From contig NC_133771.1 in NCBI RefSeq assembly GCF_003597395.2, positions 124,777,178 through 124,841,177 of the forward strand: 64,000 nucleotides of DNA, written 5' to 3'. A program made the position numbers and the translations under genes. Below are positions 45,214 to 56,447 of this stretch, one piece after another. Position 1 is the first letter of the stretch. Each line of letters begins with the position of its first letter. The notes beneath the pieces are model-generated. The model made no database searches. It was not told the origin of the DNA and saw only the letters and a program-made list of their open reading frames with translations. The stretch comes from Chelonoidis abingdonii (taxonomy: Eukaryota > Chordata > Testudines > Testudinidae).

Positions 45214-46525
45214 TACTTCTGGGGGAATTCTGCCGCTGCACATGCACAGAATTCATGTCCCCCACAGATTTTTTTTCTCTGCAGTATATAGATTCTGCTG
45301 GAGAGGAGCTGCAGTTACAGCTTTCACCCACCAGGGGCTGCTGTGTTGCCAGAAGAGAGTGCTGCCAGCTGGAGGGGCTGTGTTCCCCACAGTGTGGCCA
45401 GGTGAGGAGGCACCAGATGGACAGAGCAGGGCATGCAGGGCTGCTGGGGGTCACAGACTGTGGTTCAGAAGGTCTAGTGGGTGGACAGACTGGGGCAATG
45501 GCTCAGAAGCTAGTGTGGTGACAGCATTGAGCCCATAGGCGCTGACTTCTTCTCCCACTGATGGATACTCAATCCCCGTCTGCCTCCGGCCCCACCCCCA
45601 CTCCACCCCTTCCCCCAAGGCCCCACCTCCTCTGTGCCTCTTCCCGCCCCTGCTCCGCTTCCACCCTACCCCCATTTCACCCCCTCCCCAAGTCCCCGCC
45701 CTGCCTCTTCCCCGCCTCCTCCCTTGAATGCACTGTATTCACACGCCTCCCCCTCCCTCCCAGAGCACCACCAAACAGGAAGAAGTGCTGGGAGGGAGGG
45801 GGAGAAGCAGGAACATGGCACGCTCAAGGGAGGATGTGGAAAAGAGGCAGGGGGAGCTTTGCTGCTGGTAGGTGCGGAGCATTCGCTAATTTTTCCCCCT
45901 GGGTGCTCCAGCCTATGATTGAGCCGTGACTGAATGAGAGGTGGGCTGCAGGGCCACATGGGGACAAGTGGTAGGGGACTGCAGGGACACATGGTGATAA
46001 AGGTAGGAGGTGCAGGGACACCTAAATACAGGGGCATATGCGCCTGACTGAATGGGAAAGCCTAGAGGTCAGCCAGGGTCTGCAGGGGGAGACTCCCCAA
46101 CTCCCTAACAATCCCTTCCCTCCTTCTACTCCCTGCACCCCATTTCATAGTCTCGAAACCATACCCCCAAACCCTCCAGTTCACTCCCAGGCTCCTTCCC
46201 TCTCCCTCAGCTTCTCCATTACCCTGACTCCCTCCAGCCTTTGCACTGCTTCTGAGGGGTAAAGGAAATACATTTCTGTATTGCAGTTTAAATGAATTTT
46301 TCAAAGTATTGATATGCCTAGTAAGGAATCTATTTGTCAGAGAAACGTTTCCTGTATCTTTTTTTTTTGTCTGTATTGTTACAAACATACTTGTTGATGG
46401 GTAATTTGAAATAAATTACCAAAATAATTGAAGTTGGCGTGATTATACTGTTATTTTGATAAGTAAAATATGCAGAATTTTAAAATATTGTGCACAGAAT
46501 TTGTACTCTTTTGGCACAGGAGTAA
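45214..46525. mobile_element. DNA element with TACTTCTGGGGGAATTCTG end, interrupted
   Basis: The left end TACTTCTGGGGGAATTCTGC and the reverse of the right end TACTCCTGTGCCAAAAGAG are related inverted termini. Subterminal CAGAATTCATGTCCCCCAC and ATTGTGCACAGAATTTG are text I associate with a turtle repeat. A separate hAT element (45534..45917) is inserted in it with its own octamer duplication. Superfamily and target duplication not resolved. Confidence 0.6.
45534..45917. mobile_element. hAT-type MITE, 8-base TSD ATTGAGCC, nested
   Basis: 384 bases with ends CATAGGCGCTGACTTC and, reversed, CATAGGCTGGAGCACCC. A perfect octamer ATTGAGCC lies at 45526..45533 and 45918..45925. The C-rich left half and reverse G-rich right half give long spurious frames on both strands. 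Same family as 1241..1489. Confidence 0.9.
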
Positions 46526-47480
46526 AATTGCAAGATTTGCACCCTAGAAATCTATGCTCAGGTCCTCCTAACTGAGTGCAGAATTAAAACCTGCAGAACC
46601 AACATCTCTTACTAGCTGAAGGTTTCATACTTGTTCCACAGTCCTTCAAATATCTGAGGTTGAACTATAATAATGTGCTGAGTGCCTCCAGAGAAATTCT
46701 CAGACAGCCTTGCAACCTTGATTTATGAGTTCCCAATTAGTAGTTTAAAAGATAAGGAATAGAAGCAAACTGAACTCTTTAAAGTTTGAGCCTCTGGGGC
46801 AGTTACAGATAATTTTATTTAGTGGAGGACTGTGAATGACATGAGTGATAGAATTAAAGACTATTTAAAATGAAATAATTGGTTAAAGCAAACAAGCCTT
46901 ACCGTATAACATACACTGCATTTATAGTCACATTTCAAGGTGAAATGGTGCGTCCAGGGATGATGTGTCCCTGGATGAGAAGAATGAGTATATATCCTTC
47001 TTCTAACAGTCCCTCCATAGTGGCTGAGCATTTGCTAATCTAAAATTAGTGCACTGTCTTTTTTATAACCACTTATAATGACACTACTAAACTAATTAAC
47101 TTACCTTTTCCTATATCTTTATTTACACTGTCATGTTTAATCTTCTGTATCCCCAAATCCAAATATCATCATCTTCTTTACTGGCTGTTAATATCAAACA
47201 TCATTTGAATTCTCATTTGTATCAGTTCAAATTCTGCAGTTACCAATATTTCAAAACATCCCAAAATTTCCCTATAATGCCTGCTAAAACCAGTTAAAAC
47301 AAAACCTTATTTACTACTTGACCCAAGGTTATGCCTTACATCATTTCCGTTAATACCTCTTATTGATTCATGCTAAAACCAGGTTTAGCTAACGTGAAAA
47401 CTAAGCTTTGGGCTTAAAGGCCTGCTCCCTACTTGCATTTCAGCACATTTTTAAATACCATAAGCAAACTTCGCCCTATA
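46526..47480. other. intronic sequence, nothing recognised
   Basis: AT-rich, no exon or repeat ends recognised. Confidence 0.45.
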
Positions 47481-47488
47481 GGCTACAC

Positions 47489-48081
47489 CAGGGGTGGGCA
47501 GACTATGGCCCGGGGCTGCATCCGGCCCTTCAGATGGCCCTAGAGCTCCTGCCGGGGAGCAGGGTCCAGGACTTGCCCTGCTCTGCGCATGCTGTGGCTC
47601 CGTGCAGCTCCTGGAAGCAGCGGCATGCCCCCCTCCAGCTCCTACACATAGGGGCAGCCAAAGGGCTCTACACGCTGCCCCCACCTCAAGCACCGCCTCC
47701 GCAGCTCCCATGAGCCAGGAACTGTGGCCAATGGGAGCTGCAGGGGCGGTCGCTGTGGATGGGACAGCGTAGGAGCCAGAGGGGGGACATGCAGCTGCTT
47801 GAGGTACACACCACCCAGAACCTGCACCCTCCTCCCATGCCCCAACCCTCTGCCCCAGCTCTGATCCACCTCCCACCCTCTGAACCCCTTGATCCCAGCC
47901 CGGAGCACCTGACTGTACCCCAAACCCCTCATCCCCAACCCGCCCCAGAGCCCGCACCCTCAGCCAGTGCCCTCACCCCCTCCCATACCCCAACTCCAAA
48001 TTTTGTGAGCATTCATGGCTCACCATACAATTTCCATACCCAGATGTGGCCCTCGGGCCAAACAAGTTTGCCCACCCCTAG
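47489..48081 (+). mobile_element. hAT-type element, 8-base TSD GGCTACAC
   Basis: 593 bases with ends CAGGGGTGGGCAGACTATGG and, reversed, TAGGGGTGGGCAAACTTG. A perfect octamer GGCTACAC lies at 47481..47488 and 48082..48089. It is the most complete of a family with other copies at 34150..34624, 54651..54723 and, in part, 10200..10450. Frames of up to 168 codons inside have no domain and reflect C/G-rich composition. Confidence 0.93.
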
Positions 48082-48184
48082 GCTACACTCTCAGCTCCCA
48101 TTGAGTTTAATGGGAGTTGAAGACACTCAGCACCTCACAGAATTTGGCCCACAGCTACCAACTCACTAACAAGAAGCACACTCA

Positions 48185-48644
48185 AGTCATAACCTGTGCA
48201 GTAGGATCATGAGTCGGGTCCTCAGAAAATCATGAGATTTTTAAAAACATCATCAAACCAGGTTTTTTACTTTGCCTGTTTACTTTTTAACCCCTCTCTA
48301 CTGTTCTGGCTATGTGTGAAAATTTCAGATTGAAAAGTCTCTCCCTGGCTGCTCAAATGGAGACTCTATGATAGGGGACCTCACCTGCAATCCATTTCCT
48401 ATAACTGTCCTGATTCCCCCCCCCCCCCCACAATCTCCTGTCTTGCTGCCCTCAGGTTTCTCCCCTTCCGTGGACCCATCAGCATTACCTCCCTGATTCC
48501 CCCTTCCCTTGACATCGTCCCCTCCTTTACGCAGATCTCAAGTAGAGGGGAAGATCCAAAGTAGGGGAGGCTCTGGACCCAACAGCAGCTTTTTCCTGAC
48601 TCCTCCCACTCCCCTCTGCTGTAGGCCATACATGAAGGCAGGTC
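48185..48644. mobile_element. left part of a repeat split by the Harbinger insertion
   Basis: AAATCATGAGATTTTTAAAAAC...GGTTTTTTACTTTGCC...TGTGTGAAAATTTCAG...AGTCTCTCCCTGGCT resembles a turtle dispersed repeat. Its continuation appears on the far side of the Harbinger element at 52969..53560, whose edge AATCGTGTCTGTCGC...CAAGAGTTGGCATG looks like a repeat terminus. A C-run is at 48417..48430. Confidence 0.5.
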
Positions 48645-49014
48645 TCAGGGTACATCTACACTATAGGATTATTCTGATTTTACATAAACCGGTTTTGTAA
48701 AACAGATTGTATAAAGTCGAGTGCACGTGGCCACACTAAGCACATTAATTCGATGGTGTGCGTCCATGGTCCGAGGCTAGCGTCGATTTCTGGAGCGGTG
48801 CACTGTGGGTAGCTATCCTGTAGCTATCCCATAGTTCCCGCGGTCTCTCCCGCCCCTTGGAATTCTGGGTTGAGAGCCCAGTGGCTGATGGGGCAAAAAT
48901 CATTGTTGCGGGTGGTTCTGGGTACAGCCTCATCCCTCCCTTCGTGAAAGCAGCAGACAACCATTTCGCGCCTTTTTTCTTGGGTGAACTGTGCAAACGC
49001 CATAGAACAGCAGC

Positions 49015-50278
49015 ATGGACCCTGCTCAGATCAATACCGCAATAGTGGATGTTGTAAACACCTCGCGCGTTCTCGAGCAGTCTATGCTGAACCAGGACCT
49101 GCAAAGCCAGGCGAGGAGGAGGCGGCGGCTACGGCAGCCCGACGACGAGAGTGATGAGGACATGGACACAGAATTATCTCAAACCGCGGGCCCCTGCACT
49201 TTGAAGATCCTGCTGGTAATGGGGCAGATTCTAGCCATTGAACGCCGATTTTGGGCCCGGGAAACAAGCACAGACTGGTGGACGCATAGTTTTGCAGGTG
49301 TGGGACGATTCCAGTGGCTGCGAAACTTTCGCATGCGTAAGGGCACTTTCATGGAACTTTGTGACTTGCTTTCCCCTGCCCTGAAACGCCATAATACCAA
49401 GATGAGAGCAGCCCTCACAGTGAAGAAGCGAGTGGCAATAGCCCTCTGGAAGCTTGCAACGCCGGACAGCTACCGGTCAGTCGGGAATCAATTTGGAGTG
49501 GGCAAAATCTACTGTGGGGGCTGCTGTGATGCAAGTAGCCAAAGCAATCATTAAGCTGCTGCTACAAAAGGTTGTGACTCTGGGAAACGTGCAGGTCACA
49601 GTGGATGGCTTTGCTGCAATGGGATTCCCTAACTGTGTGGGGAGCGATAGATGGAACCCATATCCCTATCTTGGCACCGGAGCACCAGGGCCACCCCAGT
49701 ACATAAACCGCAAGAGGTACTTTTCAATGGTGCTGCAAGCACTGGTGGATCACAAGGGACGTTTCACCAACATCCACGTGGGATGGCCAGGAAGGGTTCA
49801 TGACACTCATGTCTTCAGAAACACTGCTCTGTTTAAACGGCTGCAGCAAGGGAATTACTTCCCAGACCAGAAAATAACAGTTGGGGATGTTGAAATGCCT
49901 GTAGTTATCCTGGGTGACCCAGCCTACCCCTTGATGCCATGGCTCATGAAGCCATACACAGGCAGCCTGGACAGTGGTCAGGAGCTGTTCAACTACAGGC
50001 TGAGCAAGTGCAGGATGGTGGTAGAATGTGCATTTGGCCGTTTAAAAGGACACTGGCGCACATTACTTACTCGCTCAGACCTCAGCCAAACCAATGTCCC
50101 CATTGTTATTGCTGCTTGCTGTGTGCTCCACAATCTCTGTGAGAGTAAGGGGGAGACTTCTTTATGGTACTTGGGATGGGAGGCTGAGGCAAATCACCTG
50201 GCCGCTGATTACGCGCAGCCAGACACCAGGGCGATTAGAAGAGCACACCAGAAGCGGTGCGCATCAGAGAAGCTTTGA
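49015..50278 (+). pseudogene. HARBI1-like DDE transposase of the Harbinger element, frameshifted
   Basis: Cuts and joins the element ends in PIF/Harbinger transposition. ATG at 49015 opens MDPAQINTAIVDVVN, an arginine-rich probable nuclear signal (ARRRRRLRQPDDESDED), then a helical region ending RSVGNQFGVGK. An extra A in the AAAA run at 49504..49507 shifts the frame; the downstream frame resumes STVGAAVMQVAKAI and continues through QYINRKRYFSMVLQALVDH, HVGWPGRVHDTHVFRN, VILGDPAYPLMPWLMKPYTG and VECAFGRLKGHW to the stop at 50278. Of the DDE triad, the second Asp (GDPAYP, codon 49916) and the Glu (VECAF, codon 50024) are in frame. The first Asp (DGTHIPI, codon 49650) sits in a third frame between two small indels. 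AATAAA follows at 50412. Length is close to a normal transposase. Confidence 0.93.
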
Positions 50279-52066
50279 AAACGAGTTTCATCACGGGCCA
50301 GGGTACGGTGTGACTGCTGTGTTTGTTTCCCCTTGATGAACCCCCCCCTTGATTGACTCATTCCCTGTAAAGCAACCCACCTTCCCCCTTCGATTACAGC
50401 TTGCTTAAGGAAATAAAGTCACTATCGTTTAAAAATCATGTATTCATTATTAAAAAGTAATTATAAAAAGAGGCAGAAACTGACAAGGTATCCCGGGTGT
50501 GGTTTGGGGAGAGGATAGGAGGAAGGAAAAGGCCATTAAACACATTTCAATGTAATGACAGCCTTTTGGTTGGACTGTCCACGGGGGTGGAGTGGGGTGG
50601 TGCACGAAGCCTTCCCCCACGCGGTTCTTACATGTCTGGGTGTGAGAAGATATGGAACTGGTGAGGTGTTATCAACAGGGGCTGCAGCGCAACTCTGTGG
50701 CCCTCTGCTCATCCTGTAAGTCCACCAGACGTTGGAGGATATCAGTTTGATCACTTCCTAGCAGCTTCCAGGTTGCATTCTGCCACGCTGATCTTTCCTT
50801 GCCTTACACCTCTGAATCTTCTGCCGCCACCTCTCCTCTCGAGTTCTCGTCCTCCTCTCCTCAACATTCACTGGCATCTTTCCTGTAATTTTGTTACCAC
50901 GTCTATCCACTCATTCAGATGAGCTCTTTCATTGCGCTTTACTTCCAATGATTTCCGAGAACGTTTCGTCTCGCGTCTTCTTTTTCCTCCGCCTTATCTG
51001 GGAGTAGCCTTCGGGATGGAGTAGGAAGACTTGAAAAGGCAGCGCCGAGGGAGGGAAAAAGGAGGAGAAGTATTTAAAAAGATACATTTTACAGAACAAT
51101 GGTATATACTTTTTCACATGAACAACACTTTCACCTACATAGCACATGTGTTTCACTACAAGGCGGCATTTTTGCATCTTAATATCGATGCCTGCGGTCT
51201 GGGTGTTACAGATCTCACAGACGCAGGTCCGAGCAATCAGAATTCAGCTTGCATGCGCCATGGTAAGCCATTGTTCTTTTCGGCGTTCTCCAGCCATTCA
51301 TATACACGTGCCTCTGATGCTTCTTTCCTTCTTTAACATGCGCAGCAGAGGGTAGCCAACCCGCCCCCCCATCCAATTCTCTAGGAGATTGCTTTACCCC
51401 TACCCCCCACCGCATGGCTGGTATCATGGAAGATCACTGCTATCAACCCTCCCTTTTCCCCCGCCACCGCGTGGCTGCGAGCTGGAGAGTGTGCGCGTGC
51501 TAGCCAATGCAGAGAAAACGTCATCGGCTATCTTCCTCCCTCCCCGCGCTTGGCTACGTGCAAGGAAGATTTCTTTTAAGCAACAGCCCCAGTAGGAGAA
51601 TGGCCATCCTCTGTTCCCCTTAATTAATTCCTGACAATTTCTAACAGAGGTTACCATGACGGAATTCACTCGCTTGAGATAAAGAGCGAAATAAACAACG
51701 GATGCTTACTTGAATGCAGCAACTCACCGGACTATACGCAGCTGCTTTGTCATGCAATTGATTACCCGATTACTTGCTTACATAGCATGCTGGTAAAAGT
51801 GTCCTACATGGTGGACGACCAAGGCTGCCTTTGGCCCAGAAACCTTCTGCAAGCTTTTGGAGTACTCCAGGAGCGCTTCTATGAAAGATTGTCCCTGAGG
51901 TTTCCGCTCCATCTCCAGACATGTTAACAAACTTTTTCCTTAACTACTGGCCGCGAATGCTCCAAGCCCTCAGCAAATCAATTCATTAAAAAACGCTTTG
52001 CTTTTTAAAACTTATGTTTTTTAATATTTTTACAAAGTACACTCACCAGAAGCGCTTCCATGGGCT
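50279..52066. other. Harbinger interior between the two genes, no gene
   Basis: Holds the transposase polyadenylation signal AATAAA at 50412..50417 and a probable decayed non-coding spacer. Frames at 51031..51669 on both strands show no domain. Confidence 0.6.
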
Positions 52067-52600
52067 TCACTGTTCTGGGTAGTCGCTTGGGAGGCTGGAG
52101 GGTAATTTCCGTCTGGTGAGAAAAAAGCTCTGGCTGTTGGGGCTAACGGATGTGCTGTGTGCTCGCTTGCAAGTCGTCCTCCTCCTCCCCCTCTGCAGAA
52201 TCCTCAGCATGTTGAGATTACAATCCCACCTCGGAATCCACTGACAGGGTTGGGAGTGGTGCGCAGCCCCTAAAATTGCATGCAGCTCAGCTAGAAAGCG
52301 GCATGTTTTTCGGCCCTGACCCGGACCCTTCCGTTTGCTGCTTTGGCTTTTCTTGGTGGCTTGTACTGAACTCCTTAATTTCACTCTGCAACTCTGAGTC
52401 CTTGGTGTGGCCTTTTCCATCATAGCCCTTGGAAATTTTCAAATATTTTATTCAATTGTTTTGGAACGGAAGTTACTGTTAGCACTGAATCCTCTCCCCA
52501 ATAGCGCATCAGATCCAGTACCTCCCCGCTGCAGTCCATTGCTGCGAGCTCTTTTCGATTCTCAGGAGGACTGCATTGCTACCTGTGCTTGAATGAGCTC
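52067..52600 (-). pseudogene. Harbinger Myb/SANT-like protein relic, minus strand
   Basis: On the minus strand, text near 52525..52600 reads MQSS, a stop, and in another frame a QQWTAA..EVLDL-like SANT helix followed by YWGEDSV. Further on, SVQATKKSQSSKRKGPGQGR and CRFLAELHAILG (52260..52340) match RFYNELDAILGG of the family A relic at 24610..25198, followed by a glutamate/acidic tail relic to 52067. Stops and frame changes make it a pseudogene. It converges with the transposase, as in other Harbinger elements. Confidence 0.75.
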
Positions 52601-52968
52601 GTGTGTCACTGTGCTGTCAGAGCTCCACGCTGGTCAAACAGGAAATGAAATTCAAAAGTTCGTGGGGCTTTTCTGTATACCTGGCCAGATGCATTCGAGT
52701 TCAGATGCTGTCCAGGGAGGTGGTCACAGTGGTGCCTGTGGGATGCCGCCCGAGAGGCCAATACTGTCGATTTGCGGCTACACTAACCCTAATCCGATAT
52801 GGTAATACCAATTTTAGTGCTACTCCTCTTGTTGGGGAGGAGTACAGAAAACGATTTAAAGAGCCCTTTATATCGATATAAAGGGCCTCGCAGTGTGGAC
52901 GGGTACAGCATTAAATCGGTTTAATGCTGCTTAAATCGGTTTAAACGAGTAGTGTAGACCAGGCCTCA

Positions 52969-53560
52969 GTGGCAGGGCAGGTCTGTGTCCTTAGCCCGAA
53001 GGCTGCTGCACAGAACTCTGTCACATGGCCAGCCCTGGAAATCACAGGGCTGGAGGAGCTTCTTGTGTTGTCATGACAGCTCCTCCTGCAGGCATCAAAC
53101 TCCTGTGTCGCTACCTTCAGAGCTGGATGCCCAGCCAGCAGCTGCCACTCTCCAGCTGCCCAGGCCGGGCTGTACAGGGAGGAGTTTCTGAGCTCGGGGG
53201 CTTCCTCGGACACATACCCCGTGACCACCATACCTGCGGAAAGGGGAGACCTATAGGCTGGTCCATTGGCTCTGCAGGGGCAAGCCCTGCTGCCTACGCT
53301 TCCCCGCCAGGCTGGCAGCTCTGTGCAGCATCGCCCTCACTCAGTCCCATTCCAGCAGCCCAGCCCTGCCAGCTTGCAGCTCTCAGACGGCACCTGGTGC
53401 CTTGGGTGGTCATCCACGTGGCCTACCCCTAAGGCCAGCCCTACCAGTAGGAAAAAAATCTCAAGATTTGGCGGGTCTATTGCCAGATCATGAATGAGGC
53501 TTAATTGTACTTGGAAATCGTGTCTGTCGCGATCGATTCGCAAGAGTTGGCATGTCTGCC
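52969..53560. mobile_element. right part of the repeat split by Harbinger
   Basis: CTGCCACTCTCCAGCTGCCCAGG, AAAAAAATCTCAAGATTTGG...GCCAGATCATGAATGAGG and the edge CGATTCGCAAGAGTTGGCATG appear to continue 48185..48644. GC-rich frames of up to 135 codons inside have no domain. Confidence 0.5.
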
Positions 53561-54650
53561 TATGGGATCAGCCTGCCAAGAGGAGTGACGTCAGTCCCTC
53601 TCTCAGCTCCCTGAAATACCTTGGTATGCTCCTAGTTTTGTGGAGAGGAATCTGACAGGCAAATCTGTCCCTGGTCATGGTGTAAACTGCCATGGTTTCT
53701 CCCATTGTGCTTGTCTTGGATCTCCGTGCCTTCACATATAGCACGCAGATTGCATTTGCTTCATCCTCATCGGGAAAGGAGCCATTTTGGACTTCAACTG
53801 AAACAAGGACAAGTAGCTTTGACATAGCTGAAAAAATCTAGCGTAGAAATAATGGAGTTCTAAGTGTTCGGAAGTTGTGCACTACACATGGTCCATTATG
53901 CCATTTCCCCCTAGTTCTTCTTTTACACATTGTACTGAACTGTGGTGCTCCAGACTTATGGATAGTGTTTCCATTTATCATATCACTAGTTATTAGTCAG
54001 GTACTGTAGCAGCAGCATGATTCAGGAAGTGGTTACTACTGTAGTGCTTGCATTTATCAAGTTTAATTATGTACATGCATCTAACTCTGCGAAAAAATCT
54101 TGAAGATGGGACTATAATAAGCTGACAGAATGATGAAGGGGAGCTATGTACATGTGGCAGTGGCAGTGATGAGCGAATTTGCCCTAATTATGTTAGATGT
54201 GGGGGTGGGAGGAAGGACATAAAAAATTGCAGGATGTAAGAACTGAAAGTATAAGCAATGCATTTGGTCTTCCTTTCTTAAAGTATCCCCCACCTCCTAG
54301 TCTGGTTCTTTATAGGCTTATATAAAGCAGCTTTTAAAAATGCCAAGAAATAGCTATATTTTTTTTCTCTTTGCACATGCAAATATATTTTTCCCTAATC
54401 AAAATTTTGAATGCATCTCAGCTCCCAATGTGCTTAGCATTTCTAATTGTCCGACATATATATGATAACACTTGTAGGGAAGACATTGTAACCTTTAAGA
54501 AGGCACAGCAAGACATTTCCATTGATAGGTAAAGTGCACACATCACTGGGGGGAAATGGCTGCAAAATTTTCACGGCATATAGGAAGTATTATTATTAAC
54601 GAGGTAATTTATTCAATCCACAAGGAATGCAGTGGTTAAGTTACATATAG
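53561..54650. other. intronic sequence, nothing recognised
   Basis: No exon or element ends recognised. Confidence 0.4.
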
Positions 54651-54723
54651 AAGGGATGGGCAAACTTTTTGGCCCGAGGGCCACATCTGGGTATGGAAAT
54701 TGTATGGTGAGCCATGAATGCTT
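54651..54723 (+). mobile_element. hAT end fragment, GGGCAAACTTTTTGGCCC family
   Basis: GATGGGCAAACTTTTTGGCCCG...CACATCTGGGTATGGAAATTG...GAGCCATGAATGCT matches the reversed right end of 47489..48081. Only one end remains. Confidence 0.85.
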
Positions 54724-55489
54724 TGTGCTGCATAATAGAGCAAAAAACTGGTAGCAGTAGAATCAAAAAAGCAAATAGACAACAGGAAAAGTACACGTCA
54801 CTTGGCTTTCAAAACAAGTTCTTTTATTTAGAAAAAGAATCAGATAAACCCCCGCATAACTTAAATATCTTACTATTTGGGACTATTTTAGAAGCATTTC
54901 AAGCTTTCCTGGCAGGCTTGTCATTAAAATTAATGACCTTAGATTGTTTGTGCTTAGAGTTTTATGAATGTTTAATATCCTAATGCAGTCCTTTCTAGAC
55001 AAAACGTGGGATTTTTAGATATACTCAGAATGTTTAAAGGCTTTTGGTGAGACATTGCTATTCTTGATATAGATATTTATAAATCTTGGAAACAAGTAAC
55101 ATGTATTTGTTCTTTGCTTAGTAACTTGACTGTTATAACACCAAATAACAATGTCAGAGCTTTATGAAAGGAAGTGATGCTAGTTTAGTGAATGTTGTTT
55201 GGCCTCTCTCTCTCCTTTTTACTGGGTTATTTTAAGATGTATTATGCACTTATTCCAGAAATAATAGGTTTCTCAGTGCTTTCTGGGGTCCTCTAAACAG
55301 TGTTTAGTGTTTGTTCCCTGCTCTTTCCTTTGCTTTTTTTTGTATCGAGTGGATGCTCTTGCACCATTTTCTGAGCACACAGCTTTCCCAGGATAAGGAT
55401 GATAGAAGGTGGGATAGCTCAGAGCACACTGCTGCTTTGTAGCCACGTACCAGCAGTTCATTCTGTGTTGTGTGCAGTGAGCAGCCCCT
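54724..55489. other. intronic sequence, nothing recognised
   Basis: AT-rich, no exon recognised. The 89-codon frame at 54714..54983 has no domain. Confidence 0.4.
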
Positions 55490-55565
55490 TAGCCAGCACC
55501 GACCGCTATGGAGGTCACGGAAAGTCACGGAATCCGTGATGTTTGTGACAGACTTGCAGCCCTAA
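55490..55565. mobile_element. hAT end fragment (GTCACGGAATCCGTGA text)
   Basis: GGAGGTCACGGAAAGTCACGG, AATCCGTGATGTTTGTGACAG and the edge CTTGCAGCCCTAA resemble the end of a turtle hAT-like repeat. The other end is absent. Confidence 0.5.
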
Positions 55566-55745
55566 TCACTGGAAGGTGGAGACAACATCTTAGCTAGCTC
55601 TTCAAAGTGTTTCTCTGTTCTGACTAGTATCACTTCCATCTTGCCTGGGTCCCAGGCAGCTGATGTTCACCCAAGAGCTTATTTCTTGTCAGCATTCTGA
55701 CATTTTAGTAATGGTGGTGGTTGCATCATTTGAGAATGAATGATT
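55566..55745 (-). mobile_element. fragment of the LINE seen at 40130..41640
   Basis: AGTATCACTTCCATCTTGCCTGGGTC, GCTGATGTTCACCCAAGAGCTTATTTC and GTGGTTGCATCATTTGAGAATGA are parallel to AGTATCATTTCAGTTGTACTTGGGTT, CTGGTCTTCATCCAATAACTAATTTC and TGATTGCATCGATTGAGAATGA at 40750..40870. Same strand (minus). Confidence 0.7.
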
Positions 55746-56447
55746 TCTTCCTTGCTTTCTCCTTGCACCCAGGGAGGTAGTCACCGCATCTCCTTGCTGA
55801 CTCAGCTCCACTTGCCCCAACCTTCTCTGCACACTCTCTGCCCACTTGCTCAGTTTGGAGAGAGGTGCAATGACTGTTTACTTCTCCAGATCTTCAGACT
55901 CCAGATCTGGGGAGCCTGTATAGTGGGCAGGATTTATGCTGCCTCTTACATCTTGCATGGACATCTAAGTTGGGCCATGATCTGTGTAATAATAACCACC
56001 TATGTATTCTGAATTGATAGAACCAAAACAGTGTAGATTTTACCTGCTAAGTCTTTTCTCCGTTGCAGTTTCACTAGTTCAAATTGTCACCCTTGCTGCT
56101 AGGGCCGTCTTTTGGGATGGCGTTTCTAGCCTGCCTTTTCTGTCTTCATAGCAACAATTCCTTAGCATCCTCTCTGAGGGAAGTAGAGTAGGTTAATGCT
56201 GACTTTCAGGAAATTGCTACTGAAGTCTTGGTTTGGAGACCATACAGGAGGGTGCCAAGAGTGTGTGGGAATGCTGTTGAGTGTCAGCTAGCTTCCACTG
56301 CCGGATTGGGTGGTTTTTGGTAGAATTAATGGGACTTGCACATCAAACAATTAGCAAAAAAAAATTACCCTGTATTTTACACTACTACTATCCTGATGTA
56401 TGTGAAGAAAATACCTTCCTATGACCATAGGTGCATTTCCTAACAAC
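55746..56447. other. intronic sequence, nothing recognised
   Basis: No exon or repeat ends recognised. Confidence 0.4.

Larger units (their letters stand above)
48648..52965 (+). mobile_element. near-complete Harbinger element (family B), TSD TCA
   Basis: A 4,318-base element flanked by TCA at 48645..48647 and 52966..52968. The ends are GGGTACATCTACACTA and, reversed, GGCCTGGTCTACACTA. Subterminal CCGGTTTTGTAAAACAG on the left and AAATCGGTTTAA, TTTATATCGATATAAAGGG on the right are themselves repetitive. It encodes a plus-strand DDE transposase (49015..50278) and a minus-strand Myb/SANT-like relic (about 52067..52600), arranged convergently. The element at 19917..22114 shares both ends. Confidence 0.93.

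Noticed and set aside
45561..46388. Proline-rich frames near 45.6-46.4 kb
   Set aside because: C-rich strand of a hAT MITE and its surroundings; no conserved motif.
47451..48169. Frames of 168, 136 and 101 codons on both strands
   Set aside because: They lie within a hAT element with a perfect octamer duplication and are compositional artefacts.
51031..51669. Frames in the spacer of the family B Harbinger as a third element gene
   Set aside because: They overlap on opposite strands, have no domain and no equivalent in Harbinger gene sets.
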